From: Saprospirales bacterium
Lineage (GTDB): Bacteria; Bacteroidota; Bacteroidia; Chitinophagales; Saprospiraceae
Length of the DNA stretch: 64,000 nucleotides
Assembly: GCA_016719895.1 (NCBI GenBank)
Contig: JADJYG010000005.1
Coordinates: forward strand, 124,001-188,000
Direction of reading: 5' to 3'
How positions within the stretch are numbered: the stretch's first letter is position 1; every line of letters starts with the position of its first letter. The notes under the pieces are model-generated. The model ran no database searches. It was not told the DNA's origin and saw nothing but the letters and a program-made list of their open reading frames with translations. The translations under genes were made by a program, and so were the position numbers. This document shows, piece after piece, positions 37,772 to 46,687 of this stretch.

Positions 37772-38308
37772 ATGAAGCCATTATTTGTTTGCCTGATATT
37801 GATCCTCGCGGGCGCCCGGGCGCAAGCACAGGACCTGGGCTTGTACTGGAAGTATAAAGAATACGACGGCGCGATTGCCGTCACGGCGCCGCATTGGCTG
37901 ATTCACGCGGGTTCCTGGTTTTTAGACCAAAAAGAAGACCGGAAGATCGTTCGGAAAGTGCGCAAGGTGCGGGTTCTGACCTTTGAAAACAGCGACAATC
38001 CCATCAGTGGACGCGACATGGAGCGGTTTTACAAAAAGGCAAAACGGCGCAAACTGGAGGAATTGCTGATGGTGCGCAGCCAGGGGACCCGGGTTTGGGT
38101 ACTGGCGAAAGAGCGCCGGGGATCGATCCGCAAAGTGGTGGTGCTGGTAGACGAACCGGATACTTTTGTTTTGGTCAGCCTGCGCGGAAAACTGCGCTAC
38201 GAAGAAATCGGGCAGCTGCTGGACCGGCTTTCCAAACAACAAAAGGGTAAAGGCCAACTTGAGGTTCCGCTGCTTCCGGAAAATGTGCGGACGGTGATCC
38301 GGCTGTAG
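37772..38308 (+). CDS. DUF4252 secreted protein, second copy
   Basis: 178 aa with a signal peptide (MKPLFVCLILILAGARAQAQ). It shares the family layout with the previous gene (TFENSDNPISG, LLMVRSQGTRVWVLAKERRG, VVLVDEPDTFVLVSLRGKL) but has diverged strongly, so the duplication is old. It is the last gene of the sigma operon and is followed at once by the terminator-like repeat at 38321-38376. Confidence 0.82.
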   Translation: MKPLFVCLILILAGARAQAQDLGLYWKYKEYDGAIAVTAPHWLIHAGSWFLDQKEDRKIVRKVRKVRVLTFENSDNPISGRDMERFYKKAKRRKLEELLMVRSQGTRVWVLAKERRGSIRKVVVLVDEPDTFVLVSLRGKLRYEEIGQLLDRLSKQQKGKGQLEVPLLPENVRTVIRL

Positions 38309-38320
38309 GCGTTAAAAAGC

Positions 38321-38376
38321 AAACAGGAGTCATCCCGAATTTTGGCGAGATCCAAGATTCGGGATGACTCCTGTTT
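38321..38376 (+). terminator. 56-bp hairpin repeat (copy 1) serving as terminator
   Basis: Arms of 20 bp (38321-38340, 38357-38376; core CAGGAGTCATCCCGAAT) enclose a 16-base loop, followed on the plus strand by TTTTTC. It lies 12 bp after the DUF4252 stop. An identical 56-bp copy in inverted orientation is at 48544-48599. Flanking homology (GGTGGAAATTT side and AAAAGC side) makes the repeat about 85 bp long. Confidence 0.75.
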
Positions 38377-38427
38377 TTCAAAATTTCCACCGGACAGGTT
38401 AGGGGGGGGCCACGCTCGTCCTTGCGG

Positions 38428-38583
38428 CTATCGCTCGCGCCGAAGCGACAGCCCTTGAAGGAGTTCCATGACCGTAATTGCGGATAGCGCAATTTGTTCC
38501 AGACCAATCTGGTTCAATTGATCAATGGTATCTTGTCGACCGTTGAAGGCGCTGATGAAGATATTGGTATCGCACAGAACCAT
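38428..38583 (-). pseudogene. Truncated PIN-domain (VapC-like) toxin
   Basis: 51 codons: MVLCDTNIFISAFNGRQDTI then SAITVMELLQGLSLRRER, then a stop. This matches the first third of a PIN-domain RNase toxin, with the first acidic residue in CDTNIF and the second in VMELLQG. The remaining ~80 residues, with the other catalytic acids, are absent. The break lies about 25 bp from the edge of the repeat at 38316-38402, suggesting loss on its arrival. It starts 3 bp after the antitoxin stop. Confidence 0.75.
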
Positions 38584-38586
38584 AAG

Positions 38587-38823
38587 TCAAGCATTCCAGT
38601 CTCGTTTCCAATTTGCAGTCCGGATGGTTTCAAGACTCCTTGGATGATCTTTCCAAATACCGAAAAGCGCGTGCGGATCGATCTTTTTATCCCCTTTTGT
38701 GATCGAAGGACCCGGGCCGGATGGTCCGGGAATTACCTCAATATTTTTGATGTTAAAACTTTTTAAAAGAAAGAGGATTTTTTCAACCTCTTGAATGTCA
38801 ACGGATTCGATAGTTGCACGCAT
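38587..38823 (-). CDS. Antitoxin partner of the truncated PIN toxin
   Basis: 78 aa from MRATIESVDIQEVEKILFLL; an in-frame ATG at 38847 would add 8 residues. The C terminus LFGIWKDHPRSLETIR then TANWKRDWNA is the pattern seen in small antitoxins encoded directly before PIN toxins. It should neutralise the toxin by binding through its C-terminal tail, though the toxin here is broken. The N terminus shows no clear DNA-binding fold. Confidence 0.65.
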   Translation of the reverse strand: MRATIESVDIQEVEKILFLLKSFNIKNIEVIPGPSGPGPSITKGDKKIDPHALFGIWKDHPRSLETIRTANWKRDWNA

Positions 38824-38944
38824 ATTATTTAGATATTTGTCTTTCAAAAGTAACGTTTTTTAACCTGATTTTTAGCGGTTGATGTTTTCTCGTTTTACGA
38901 ACGTGGGCGTGACTGTCAATCTTCTGCATTTAGCGGGTGGTTTG

Positions 38945-40140
38945 CCACACTACTGGACATTTTTGCAAATCGCATGATTTTTTGGGGATAAGATCGTGAA
39001 AACGTAGGATAAGAACTCGATAAAGTGAAAGCATTTGGAGGTTAGGATTGCCAGGCCTTCTCTGAAAATGGACACTTCGGGTGCTTCGCTTCCGTCTTGG
39101 TAGCGCTGGGTTGGAATTCGTCGTCGTCGTTTCCAGCCTTCGCGAATAGCCAGGATATAAGCGGTGGTAACAATGGCCATCATCAACAGGCTTTTGTTCA
39201 GTTCTTTAAGGTTTAGGTCTTCGAGGTTGTAGCCGTTGGTTTTCAGGTGTCGAAAGAGGCATTCAATTTTCCAGCGTTTAGCGTAAAGGTGGGCGGCTTT
39301 TTGGGCGTTGGGCAGCGTGGTTAGAAAGATCAAGGTTGGTTCTTCGGCATCGGCTTTGGGGTTGGGTAGCATCACAATGGTGTAGACCATTGCATCGAGG
39401 AAAATCTGCTTTTTGACCAGTTTGCATTTTTGGGAGCACTTGGCCAGCATTCGCTCATAATTTTTGCCTTTGGCAGTATTCACTTCATCGAAGTAATCGC
39501 ACAAACGAAGCCGTATGACAAAATGTATGTGCTTGTTTTTTAGGAACTTAAACCAATTTTTGCCGATGTACTCCCGATCAGCCAGTAAAGTCATTCCTTT
39601 CAAATCGAACAGCCCCAAGGCCGCCTCAAACATCGCTTTTCGTTCTTCCTGATTAGAGGCGCCGATCTTTTCCAACTGAACCCAATAAATCGGTACGGCC
39701 ACCGATCCAACCAATACACTGAGCACCAAATAATGAACTTCTACCTCTCCAATCGTCCAACTGGTACCATCCATGACCAATGTCTTAAAACCCAAGCCAC
39801 GCAAAAACCGAAGATTGTGGCGCATCAGATCATGCAGCAAGTCCAGCCTGTCGGCCCAATCCTGAAAAAACCGGATCAAGCGTTTGTAATGGCTCTGGGG
39901 TTGGGTATCGGCTTTTTCCAGCACCCCGCCCACGAAGTCCTTCATCTTGTAAAGATTAACGGTGCGGGCCAGCGGAAGGAGGCAAGTCAAAAGCCAAACA
40001 TTTTTTACGGCGCCCAAGCCGTAGGAGTCGTACAGTTCACTAAATTTGCGGAGGTGCGGCGGAAGCATTGATTATCATGTCTTTAGTAAACACGAAGATC
40101 GGCTTTCGCCGCCACTTTTCAAAAATGTCCAGTAGTGTGG
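38945..40140. mobile_element. IS4-type insertion sequence with terminal repeats and target duplication
   Basis: Terminal inverted repeats CCACACTACTGGACATTTTT (left, 38945 on) and its exact complement ending at 40140 flank one transposase gene. The direct repeat TGGTTTG (38938-38944 and 40141-40147) is a 7-bp target duplication, or 8 bp if one G is counted outside. The element is about 1.2 kb and looks complete and recent. Confidence 0.92.
38950..40068 (-). CDS. IS4-family transposase
   Basis: 372 aa, intact. DDE residues are in LVMDGTSW, LLADREYIGKNW and the YREK motif YAKRWKIECLFRHLK (Y-x2-R-x3-E-x6-K). It catalyses cut-and-paste transposition of the surrounding element. The stop codon lies just inside the left terminal repeat. 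Confidence 0.95.
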   Translation of the reverse strand: MLPPHLRKFSELYDSYGLGAVKNVWLLTCLLPLARTVNLYKMKDFVGGVLEKADTQPQSHYKRLIRFFQDWADRLDLLHDLMRHNLRFLRGLGFKTLVMDGTSWTIGEVEVHYLVLSVLVGSVAVPIYWVQLEKIGASNQEERKAMFEAALGLFDLKGMTLLADREYIGKNWFKFLKNKHIHFVIRLRLCDYFDEVNTAKGKNYERMLAKCSQKCKLVKKQIFLDAMVYTIVMLPNPKADAEEPTLIFLTTLPNAQKAAHLYAKRWKIECLFRHLKTNGYNLEDLNLKELNKSLLMMAIVTTAYILAIREGWKRRRRIPTQRYQDGSEAPEVSIFREGLAILTSKCFHFIEFLSYVFTILSPKNHAICKNVQ

Positions 40141-40170
40141 TGGTTTGCACTCGCGCAAAGTTGGGGTTGG

Positions 40171-40704
40171 TTATGTTATTTCTATTCGCATTTTTTCTAA
40201 GTCTATGGAGTTAACGACATGGCTAATCTTCTTTAACCCTGGCAGATTAACAGATATTGGCTGATTATTCGTTGGGGCGATCAAAATTCTGTACTCATTT
40301 TGCCAACTTAATTCCTCGTCTTTATGATGTAGAGTTATTTCACCAGAATAGGTTTTTGGATTGTAATAGGTTACTTTTCTTCGCGAATATTCAAATCCCA
40401 ATTTTTCTATCTCTCTATCTAATATTTCAAAAAACTTCATATAGCCATAGATCAATAAAGCCTTACTTCCCATATCGAGAAGTTTCTGATTAAAAGTTGA
40501 AGGTGGTTGATTGGGCTCAATCTCAAGCCAATGTAGAGAACAGCAATTAATCTTAGGTATATCAAGGTGCTCCATGTATTGTCCGTTAAATTCTTTCGAG
40601 ATTTTATGGAGCGGAATTTCTATTGAATTCGTTTTTATCGTTAAGGATTTTAGTTGCTCGTTTTTTAAATTAAGTTCCCTCGGATCTAGACGTCTAAGCG
40701 GGAA
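40171..40704 (-). pseudogene. Gene of unknown function, 5' end removed by the IS256-type element
   Basis: The frame is open from the IS edge (40704, reading FPLRRLDPRELNL) to a stop at 40171, about 178 codons. The first internal Met is at 40575. It is AT-rich and Lys/Ile-rich, unlike the neighbouring genes, indicating foreign origin. Segments such as YYNPKTYSGEITLHHKD and SWQNEYRILIAPTNN recall small hypothetical proteins of mobile regions, but I cannot assign a family. The missing 5' part is not on the other side of the IS. Confidence 0.6.
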
Positions 40705-40794
40705 TGTTCAGAAAAGTGTGTCAAACATAACGAGTGGGTTAAAGGATAAAATTGAATGAACGATGTTGTCATTTGCTTTCAGGATTTCTGGAGG

Positions 40795-40848
40795 TTTTTT
40801 CCCGGCCTTTGGGAGGGCCCGCGGGCCCTCCCAAAGGCCGGGAAAAAA
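40795..40848. repeat. Perfect 54-bp palindrome inside the IS256-type element
   Basis: CCCGGCCTTTGGGAGGGCCC (40801-40820) is followed directly by GC and its exact complement (40823-40842). A T6 run before and an A-run after extend the stem. It lies downstream of the transposase stop. The T-run precedes the stem and the A-run follows it on both strands, so it is not a standard intrinsic terminator. Confidence 0.85.
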
Positions 40849-40885
40849 AGTGGTTTGGATTCGCCCTTTTGGCGATTTGCAACGC

Positions 40886-42141
40886 CTATTCCAGGTGCTG
40901 GGAGTACCGCTGACCAAAGTGTTTGCACAGTTCACGGCTGATGGCCGTCCAGTTGAACACCGTTCTTTTCCAGCCGCCCCTGCCGTAGGTCAGGATGAGG
41001 TAGAGTTGCTTGAGCAGGGCCTTGTCGTTGACCCACGATCCCTTGCTCTTGGTCACTTTTCGGATCTGCCGATGCAGGGCCTCCACCGCGTTGGTGGTGT
41101 AGATCATGCGTCGGATGTTTTCTCCGAAGTCCATGAACAGCATCAGTTCGCCCCAGTTCTGCTCCCAAGCCTGGGCAATTTCCGGGTACTTGTTGTCCCA
41201 TTTTTGCCTAAAGGCCGCCAGCCCCACCTGCGCCTGTGCCTCATCAGCCGCTGCGTAAACGCTCCGCAGGTCGGCGCACACGGCCTTGATGTCTTTGTCG
41301 GACACGAAGCGTGTGCTGCTGCGGATCATATGCACGATGCAGCGCTGCACAAAGGCATGCGGAAAAACCTCCCCGATCGCCTCGCTGAACCCCTCAAGCC
41401 CATCCACGCAGAAAAAAAGCACATCCTCCACACCGCGCCGGCGCAAGTCTTCCAGCACCCGGCCCCACTCGCGGGCCCCTTCCGCTTCCCGGATGTAGAT
41501 GCCCAGCACGTCCCGCCCCCCCTCGGCGCCCACCCCATACACCGAGTAGACCACCTTCTTCACCGACTTACCACCTTCGCGCGTGGTGAAGTAGATCCCG
41601 TCCAGAAATACCGCCGCGTAGAACGGCTCAAGGGCTCGCTGCTGCCAAGCCGACACTTCCCCCCATACCTGCTCCGTCACCTCCGATATCGAGGCCGTGC
41701 TGTAGTCCAAGCCGTACAACTCCCGCAACTGCAACTGAATATCCCCGTAACTGTTCCCATGTGCGTACAGCATCAGTATCTGACGATCAAGGCCTGTGCC
41801 CAATTGACGCGACCACTTGCCCACCAACTGAGGCTCAAAACGCCCACCGCGGTCTCGAGGCGGGCTGATCGCAACAGGCCCCAACTCCGTATCCAATTTC
41901 TTCGACGTGTGCCCGTTGCGACGGTTCTCGGCTCCCAGCGCCCGTTCTTCCTTCAGATGCGCGCTCATCTCGCCGGACAACGCCGCATTCACCAAACGCT
42001 GAATCAGGCCTGTCAAAACCCCTCAGAACCCACCAGACCAGCCCCTTCTTTGAGCCGACTGATCGCTTCTTTTTCGAATTCGTCGTAGTCAAAAGACCCG
42101 CCATCAGACGGCCCCTTCGATTTTGTTCTAACTTTTTTCAT
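40886..42141 (-). pseudogene. IS256-family transposase with a one-base frameshift near its start
   Basis: Reading from the ATG at 42141 gives MKKVRTKSKGPSDGGSFDYD and on to GAGLVGSEGF, then a stop. The main frame resumes as VLTGLIQRLVNAALSGEM and runs 376 aa to 40886. One G is missing in a GGGG-TTTT run (42015-42022 on the plus strand). DDE residues are intact: AAVFLDGIYF, FFCVDGLEGF and TTNAVEALHRQI. Either the gene is dead, or the GGGGTTTT run allows occasional slippage; the 376-aa frame alone lacks the first ~40 residues. Confidence 0.85.
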
Positions 42142-42190
42142 GCACAAATGTCTGTTTTATCGCTCGATGCCTTGACACACTTTTCTAAAC

Positions 42191-42750
42191 AGTCTCTCCT
42201 AAGCCATCTTTTTTCCCTCTGAATTCTTTAAGGCTGGAAAAATACAAGTATTCCTTTTCGTACATATCTTCAATGTACTCTCAGCAATTATCGGTTTGCA
42301 CCAATTCTTCACGTTAACGGGGGCTTGTCATGTTGGAAACAGCCACACAAGCCAACATTTCAGCGTAAAATTTGGCTTGTGTGGCTGTTTCCAACATGAC
42401 AAGTCCCCAGAGAATCGGTGGCTAAAGGCAAAGCGAGAATCACTGATGTACTCTGCCTTATGTATTTTTACCAGAAATAGCATTTTTTTGATATTGAGCC
42501 TAACTATTTTCCCCTCCCCGAAACCACCAACCCCAAATCCCCGCATTGCCCCACTTATCCATTTTCAGAAGCATCGCCTGTCGGCGTTTCGGTTTTTGGG
42601 CCAAGCAAAACCGCAAGACATCCCCCGGCTGCACTCCGTTTGGTGAATCGCGGGGCATGCGGCAAAAGCAAAATTAAGCGAAAGAATTATTGTCGCCCGG
42701 GCAGGCGGCGGGATTTATTCTGTTGCCGCCGGGCAGGCGGCCTTCCGGCA
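42191..42750. other. 560-bp gene-free region with a large hairpin
   Basis: AT-rich sequence between the IS256-type element and gntP. Its only strong structure is the 31-bp inverted repeat at 42324-42403, listed separately. Short open frames here show no protein-like character. The gntP gene converges from the right, ending at 42751. Confidence 0.5.
42324..42403. repeat. 31-bp perfect inverted repeat with an 18-base loop
   Basis: Arm 1 (42324-42354; begins CTTGTCATGTTGGAAACAGC) and arm 2 (42373-42403) are exact complements around an 18-base loop. Pairing continues outward for several bases with one mismatch (GGGGCTTGTC against GACAAGTCCCC). It carries no gene and may be a solo MITE-like element. 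Confidence 0.75.
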
Positions 42751-44088
42751 TCAGCCGAACCCAAGCCACCAGATCAGCGCCACCAGGCCGATGGCGCAGA
42801 GGGCAATCAGGGTGGTCAGCATCGTCCACACCCGGAACGTTTCGCTTTCCGAAAGCCCAAGATATTGCTTGACCAGCCAGAAACCCGAGTCGTTGACATG
42901 GGAGCTGGTCGTGGCGCCCGCAGCGATGGCCACCACGAGCAGGGCGTTTTGAAAGGGATGAAACACGTGCCCGGCCAGCATCGGCGCCACAATGCCCGCC
43001 GCCGTGATCATTGCCACCGTTGCCGAGCCTTGCAACACCCGCACGGTTGCGGCCGCCAGAAAGGCCAGCACAAAAACGGGGATTTGCCGGCCGGCAAGTT
43101 GTTCAGCCAGCATTTTTCCCGCGCCCGTTTCGATCAAAACCTGTTTGAACACACCGCCCGCGCCGGTCACCAAAATGATGGCGCCCGCCGGAGCGAGGCT
43201 GCGCGTCGTGATATCGAGCAAGATTTTTGACGGGTAGCCCCGCCGCAGTCCGAGTGCAATCCAGGCCAGCAAATTGGCCGCGAGCAGCGCAACAAACGGC
43301 GTCCCGAGCAAATCCACCGCCGCCCGCGCGGCCGTCCGCTCCGCCAGGGGCAAAAGCCCGCTCCTGGCGGAAGTTTCCAGCAAAATCAACACAATCGGGG
43401 TTAAAATCAGCGCTACCACCAGCCAGGCGGGCGGCGCATCCTGCCTTTCGGCGCGCTCCGGGACCCCCGCCGGCGCCGCGACCCGGATGCGCGCTGCCAT
43501 TTTTTTACCCCAATACAAACCACAAAATAGGGTGACCGGAACGCCGACCAGGATGCCGGCAACGATGGTCCAACCCAGGTCGGCGCCCAGGATCCTGGCC
43601 ACGGCCACCGGGCCGGGCGTGGGCGGAACAAAAGCATGCGCCACCGCCAAACCCGTCAGCAGCGGCACGGCAAACAGCAGGAGCGATTGCCCGGAGCGCC
43701 GCTGCAAAGCGCCCAGAACCGGCATCAAAATGATAAACGCCACATCAAAAAATACCGGGATCGAAATCAAAAAACCCGTCAGCGCCATCGAAAACGGCGC
43801 CAGGCGAAGCCCCAGGGTGCGGATCAGCCAGGATGCCAGCGCCTGCGCCCCGCCCGAATGTTCGAGCAGCGCGCCGAAAAACGCGCCCAACCCGACCACC
43901 GTGGCCACAAACCCGAGCGTGCTGCCCATGCCGTCCTGCATGCATTGAACCAGTTTTTGTGGCGGCAGGCCGGCCAGAAGGCCGGTCGTCAGGCTGGCCA
44001 GGAGCAAGGCCATGAACGCCGGTATGCGCGCATACAACACCAGGAGCAGGAGCAGCGCGATGCCGCAAAAGACGGAAAACAGGAGCAT
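42751..44088 (-). CDS. gntP: GntP-family gluconate:H+ symporter
   Basis: 445 aa from MLLFSVFCGIALLLLLVLYA at 44088; the open frame upstream belongs to the overlapping upstream gene. About 12 hydrophobic segments are visible. Family signatures: GLGAFFGALLEHSGGAQALA, HAFVPPTPGPVAVARILGAD, GAIILVTGAGGVFKQVLIETG, HVNDSGFWLVKQYLGLSE. It imports gluconate or a related sugar acid. The gluconokinase-6PGDH fusion starts upstream and ends 2 bp before this start, so import and catabolism are coupled. Confidence 0.93.
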   Translation of the reverse strand: MLLFSVFCGIALLLLLVLYARIPAFMALLLASLTTGLLAGLPPQKLVQCMQDGMGSTLGFVATVVGLGAFFGALLEHSGGAQALASWLIRTLGLRLAPFSMALTGFLISIPVFFDVAFIILMPVLGALQRRSGQSLLLFAVPLLTGLAVAHAFVPPTPGPVAVARILGADLGWTIVAGILVGVPVTLFCGLYWGKKMAARIRVAAPAGVPERAERQDAPPAWLVVALILTPIVLILLETSARSGLLPLAERTAARAAVDLLGTPFVALLAANLLAWIALGLRRGYPSKILLDITTRSLAPAGAIILVTGAGGVFKQVLIETGAGKMLAEQLAGRQIPVFVLAFLAAATVRVLQGSATVAMITAAGIVAPMLAGHVFHPFQNALLVVAIAAGATTSSHVNDSGFWLVKQYLGLSESETFRVWTMLTTLIALCAIGLVALIWWLGFG

Positions 44089-44090
44089 GG

Positions 44091-45998
44091 TTAATTTTTC
44101 CAGTTGACATGAAAACTTTTTCCGGCCGGGTCGTCCGTGCGCCGGATCGTGTGCGCCCCGAAGTAGTCGCGCTGGGCCTGGATCAGATTGGCCGGAGCCG
44201 CCGCCGTGGCCAGGCTGTTCAGAAAATCGCTGGCCGCCAGGAAACAGGGGGCCGCCTGGCCGCTGCGCGCCGCTTCGGCACAAAACCGCGCCAACGCCCC
44301 GCGCCCCGCCCGCACCCGCCGCTGTATTTTCGGGTGAAAAAGCAGCGCCGGGTGTTTGCGCAGGCAAGCGGGAAGTTCGTTCATCAGGCCGGAGCGGATG
44401 ATACAGCCGTTTGTCCAGATGCGGGCAATGGCGGGCAAATCCAGTTGCCAGCCGTAGTGTTCGGAAGCCGCGCGGAGCAACCCGAAACCCTGGTGGTGGT
44501 TGATGATCCGGGCCGTCTGGTACGCTTTTTTCAGGACGGCAAGGGACATTTTTGTGCGCGCGGGCTTATTCCCGGGGTACAACTGCGCAGCTTGCACCCG
44601 CTCCGTTTTCGCGGCGGATACATACCGGGCGAACAAGGCCGCCGCCATCATCGTCGCGGGAAAACCTAGCCCGGCCGCCGCCTCAACGGCCCAGCTGCCA
44701 GTGCCTTTGCTGGAGGCTTCATCGCGCACGAGGTCGAGCAGCGATTGCCCGTTTTCGGTTTTTCGCAAAATATCTACGGTGATTTCCAGCAAAAAACTGT
44801 CCGTTTTCGGGTCCCGCCAGGTTTCGAGCAGGTCGGCCATCTCGCTGTTTTTCAGGCCCTGAACGTCGCGGAGGAAACCGTACAGCTCGGCCAGCAGTTG
44901 CATTTCGGCGTATTCGATGCCGTTGTGGGTCATTTTTACAAAATGTCCCGCACCGTCCGCGCCCACCCGGGTGCAACATACCCGCCCGCCCGGACCTTTG
45001 GCCGCGATGTTTTCGAGGTAAATTTTGACCTGCCGGTAGTCTGCCGCCGCACCGCCCACCATGATGGACGGCCCGGTCAACGCGCCCTGTTCGCCGCCCG
45101 AAACGCCCGTGCCGAGCCAGCCGACGCCCCGGGCGGCAGCGCGTGCGGCGCGGCGTTCGGTTTCGAGATAATGCGCGTTGCCGCCGTCAATCACGATATC
45201 GCCGGGGGCGAGCAGGGGCAAGAGCTCGTCCGTGAAAACGTTGGTGGCCGGTTCCGGAATCATCAGCAGGATCTTTCGCGGCCGGGGCAACGATTCCACA
45301 AAACGGGGCAGATCGTTGAACCCCTGCGCGGCAACTTCGGGGTGTTGGCCGAGAAAATCGCGGGCAACGTTTTCTTCTTTTCCGGCGATTTCGCGGTTGA
45401 AAAGGGCCAGTCGGAATCCCCGGCCGGCGAGGTTTCGGGCGAGGCTTTTGCCCATCACCCCGAGTCCGGCAAGCCCAAATTCAGGTGTAAAGTTTGGCTT
45501 CATTTTATTCAAAAAATAGTGATTTTCAATGCGTTTGGCCAACAGTTCGGGTGGCTCGGACACGTCGAGCAACAGGCCGGATTCGGGTTTTTCAAAAATA
45601 TCAAACTGCGAACGCAGCAGTGCGGGCGGCATAAAATGTCCGCTGCGCGCCGCCATTCGCCGTGCAATCAGCTCGTATGTTCCAAGCAAAAAGACCCAGC
45701 AGATTTCGGCCTGCAAACCGGCCACGAGTTGTTCCCGGTAGGTGTTTTTCAAGGCCGAACAGGCCAAAACCAGGTCGCCTCCGGCTGATTTGTGCAGCAA
45801 AAACCGGTTGATCCGCTCCAGCCAACCCGCCCGGTCGGTATCGTCGAGCGCTTGCCCGGCGCGCATTTTTTCGATGTTTTCGGCGGGGTGGAAATCGTCG
45901 GCATCGTAAAATAGCATCCCGTTCCGCCCCGCGACAAGCCGCCCGACGGTGGTTTTACCGCTGCCCGACACGCCGGCGAGGAGTATGATTTTTGCCAT
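44091..45998 (-). CDS. Gluconokinase-6-phosphogluconate dehydrogenase fusion
   Basis: 635 aa from MAKIILLAGVSGSGKTTVGR. Residues 1-163 are a GntK-type gluconokinase (Walker A GVSGSGKT, DADDFHPAENIEKMRAG, ACSALKNTYREQL, SGHFMPPALLRSQFD). Residues 166-635 are a full-length decarboxylating 6PGDH (GLAGLGVMGKSLARNL, WLGTGVSGGEQGALTGPSIM, KMTHNGIEYAEMQLLAEL, catalytic Lys and His in this motif). It converts gluconate to ribulose 5-phosphate in two steps on one chain. An internal Met at 166 marks the old gnd start. GntP is encoded 2 bp downstream. Confidence 0.95.
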   Translation of the reverse strand: MAKIILLAGVSGSGKTTVGRLVAGRNGMLFYDADDFHPAENIEKMRAGQALDDTDRAGWLERINRFLLHKSAGGDLVLACSALKNTYREQLVAGLQAEICWVFLLGTYELIARRMAARSGHFMPPALLRSQFDIFEKPESGLLLDVSEPPELLAKRIENHYFLNKMKPNFTPEFGLAGLGVMGKSLARNLAGRGFRLALFNREIAGKEENVARDFLGQHPEVAAQGFNDLPRFVESLPRPRKILLMIPEPATNVFTDELLPLLAPGDIVIDGGNAHYLETERRAARAAARGVGWLGTGVSGGEQGALTGPSIMVGGAAADYRQVKIYLENIAAKGPGGRVCCTRVGADGAGHFVKMTHNGIEYAEMQLLAELYGFLRDVQGLKNSEMADLLETWRDPKTDSFLLEITVDILRKTENGQSLLDLVRDEASSKGTGSWAVEAAAGLGFPATMMAAALFARYVSAAKTERVQAAQLYPGNKPARTKMSLAVLKKAYQTARIINHHQGFGLLRAASEHYGWQLDLPAIARIWTNGCIIRSGLMNELPACLRKHPALLFHPKIQRRVRAGRGALARFCAEAARSGQAAPCFLAASDFLNSLATAAAPANLIQAQRDYFGAHTIRRTDDPAGKSFHVNWKN

Positions 45999-46134
45999 GC
46001 CGCCAATATATTGCGAATTTGCGCAACCCGGAATGCCAGTCGGGTGCCGGGGCATTTGTTTGCTGTGGCAGGATTATTTATTTGCCGGATAACCATTTTT
46101 GCTGTGCGCTGTTCCATTCAAAAAAGTATGTGCC

Positions 46135-46683
46135 ATGCCAAAACCCATCACGCCGGCCAACTGGCAGATCATCCGCCGCCATTTTCGCAGGAGTTTTTCC
46201 AGCAACCTGCACGTCGCCATTGCCACAGCCGGAGCAGACGGACAAACGACCATCGCTCCGATAGGTTCGTTTTTGCTTGACCGGGACAGCGCCAGCGGGC
46301 TGTATTTTGAAATCTTCACCACGAGCGTGTCCAAAAATGCGCCCGCCAACCGCCGGGTTTGCGTCATGTCGGTGGACAGCGGGCGGTGGCTCTGGCTCCG
46401 GGCGTTTTTTTCGGGCAAATTCGACCGGCCGCCGATGTTCAAAATCTACGGCGAAATAGGCGACCGGCGGGCGCCGACTACGCAGGAAATCGCGCGCTTG
46501 AAAAAACGGTTCGGCTGGCTTTGGCACACCCCGGGCGGCAAAAAACTCTGGGGGAATTTGAATTTTGTCCGCGAAATCCATTTTGACTCGTTCGATGCGG
46601 CAAAATTGGGCGGCATGATTGCCTGGAAAGACGACGCGCTGCAGGAGCAGGCGGGAGGCATCTCCGGCACAATAAAAATTTAG
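46135..46683 (+). CDS. Pyridoxamine 5'-phosphate oxidase-like FMN-binding split-barrel protein
   Basis: 182 aa from MPKPITPANWQIIRRHFRR at 46135 (upstream in-frame sequence is not family-like). The split-barrel pattern is visible: LHVAIATAGADGQTTIAPIG, YFEIFTTSVSKNAPANRRVCVM, then a variable C-terminal half with FGWLWHTPGGKKLWG. Flavin binding is inferred. It lies 4 bp before the chrB stump and may have been part of a chromate-response operon. Confidence 0.7.
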   Translation: MPKPITPANWQIIRRHFRRSFSSNLHVAIATAGADGQTTIAPIGSFLLDRDSASGLYFEIFTTSVSKNAPANRRVCVMSVDSGRWLWLRAFFSGKFDRPPMFKIYGEIGDRRAPTTQEIARLKKRFGWLWHTPGGKKLWGNLNFVREIHFDSFDAAKLGGMIAWKDDALQEQAGGISGTIKI

Positions 46684-46687
46684 GCTT

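Larger units (their letters stand above)
40706..42190. mobile_element. IS256-type insertion sequence
   Basis: The ends GTTCAGAAAAGTGTGTCAA (40706-40724) and the complement of GTTTAGAAAAGTGTGTCAA (to 42190) form imperfect terminal repeats around a transposase gene. No target duplication is visible (left flank GCGGGAAT, right flank AGTCTCTC), so one flank was probably deleted or rearranged. Confidence 0.85.

Noticed and set aside
38175..38507. A minus-strand protein overlapping the DUF4252 end and the hairpin.
   Set aside because: It crosses the terminator hairpin and the PIN stump in the wrong frame and has no domain.
40801..40842. Rho-independent terminator of the IS256 transposase.
   Set aside because: The T-run precedes the stem and A follows on both strands, the wrong order for a terminator.
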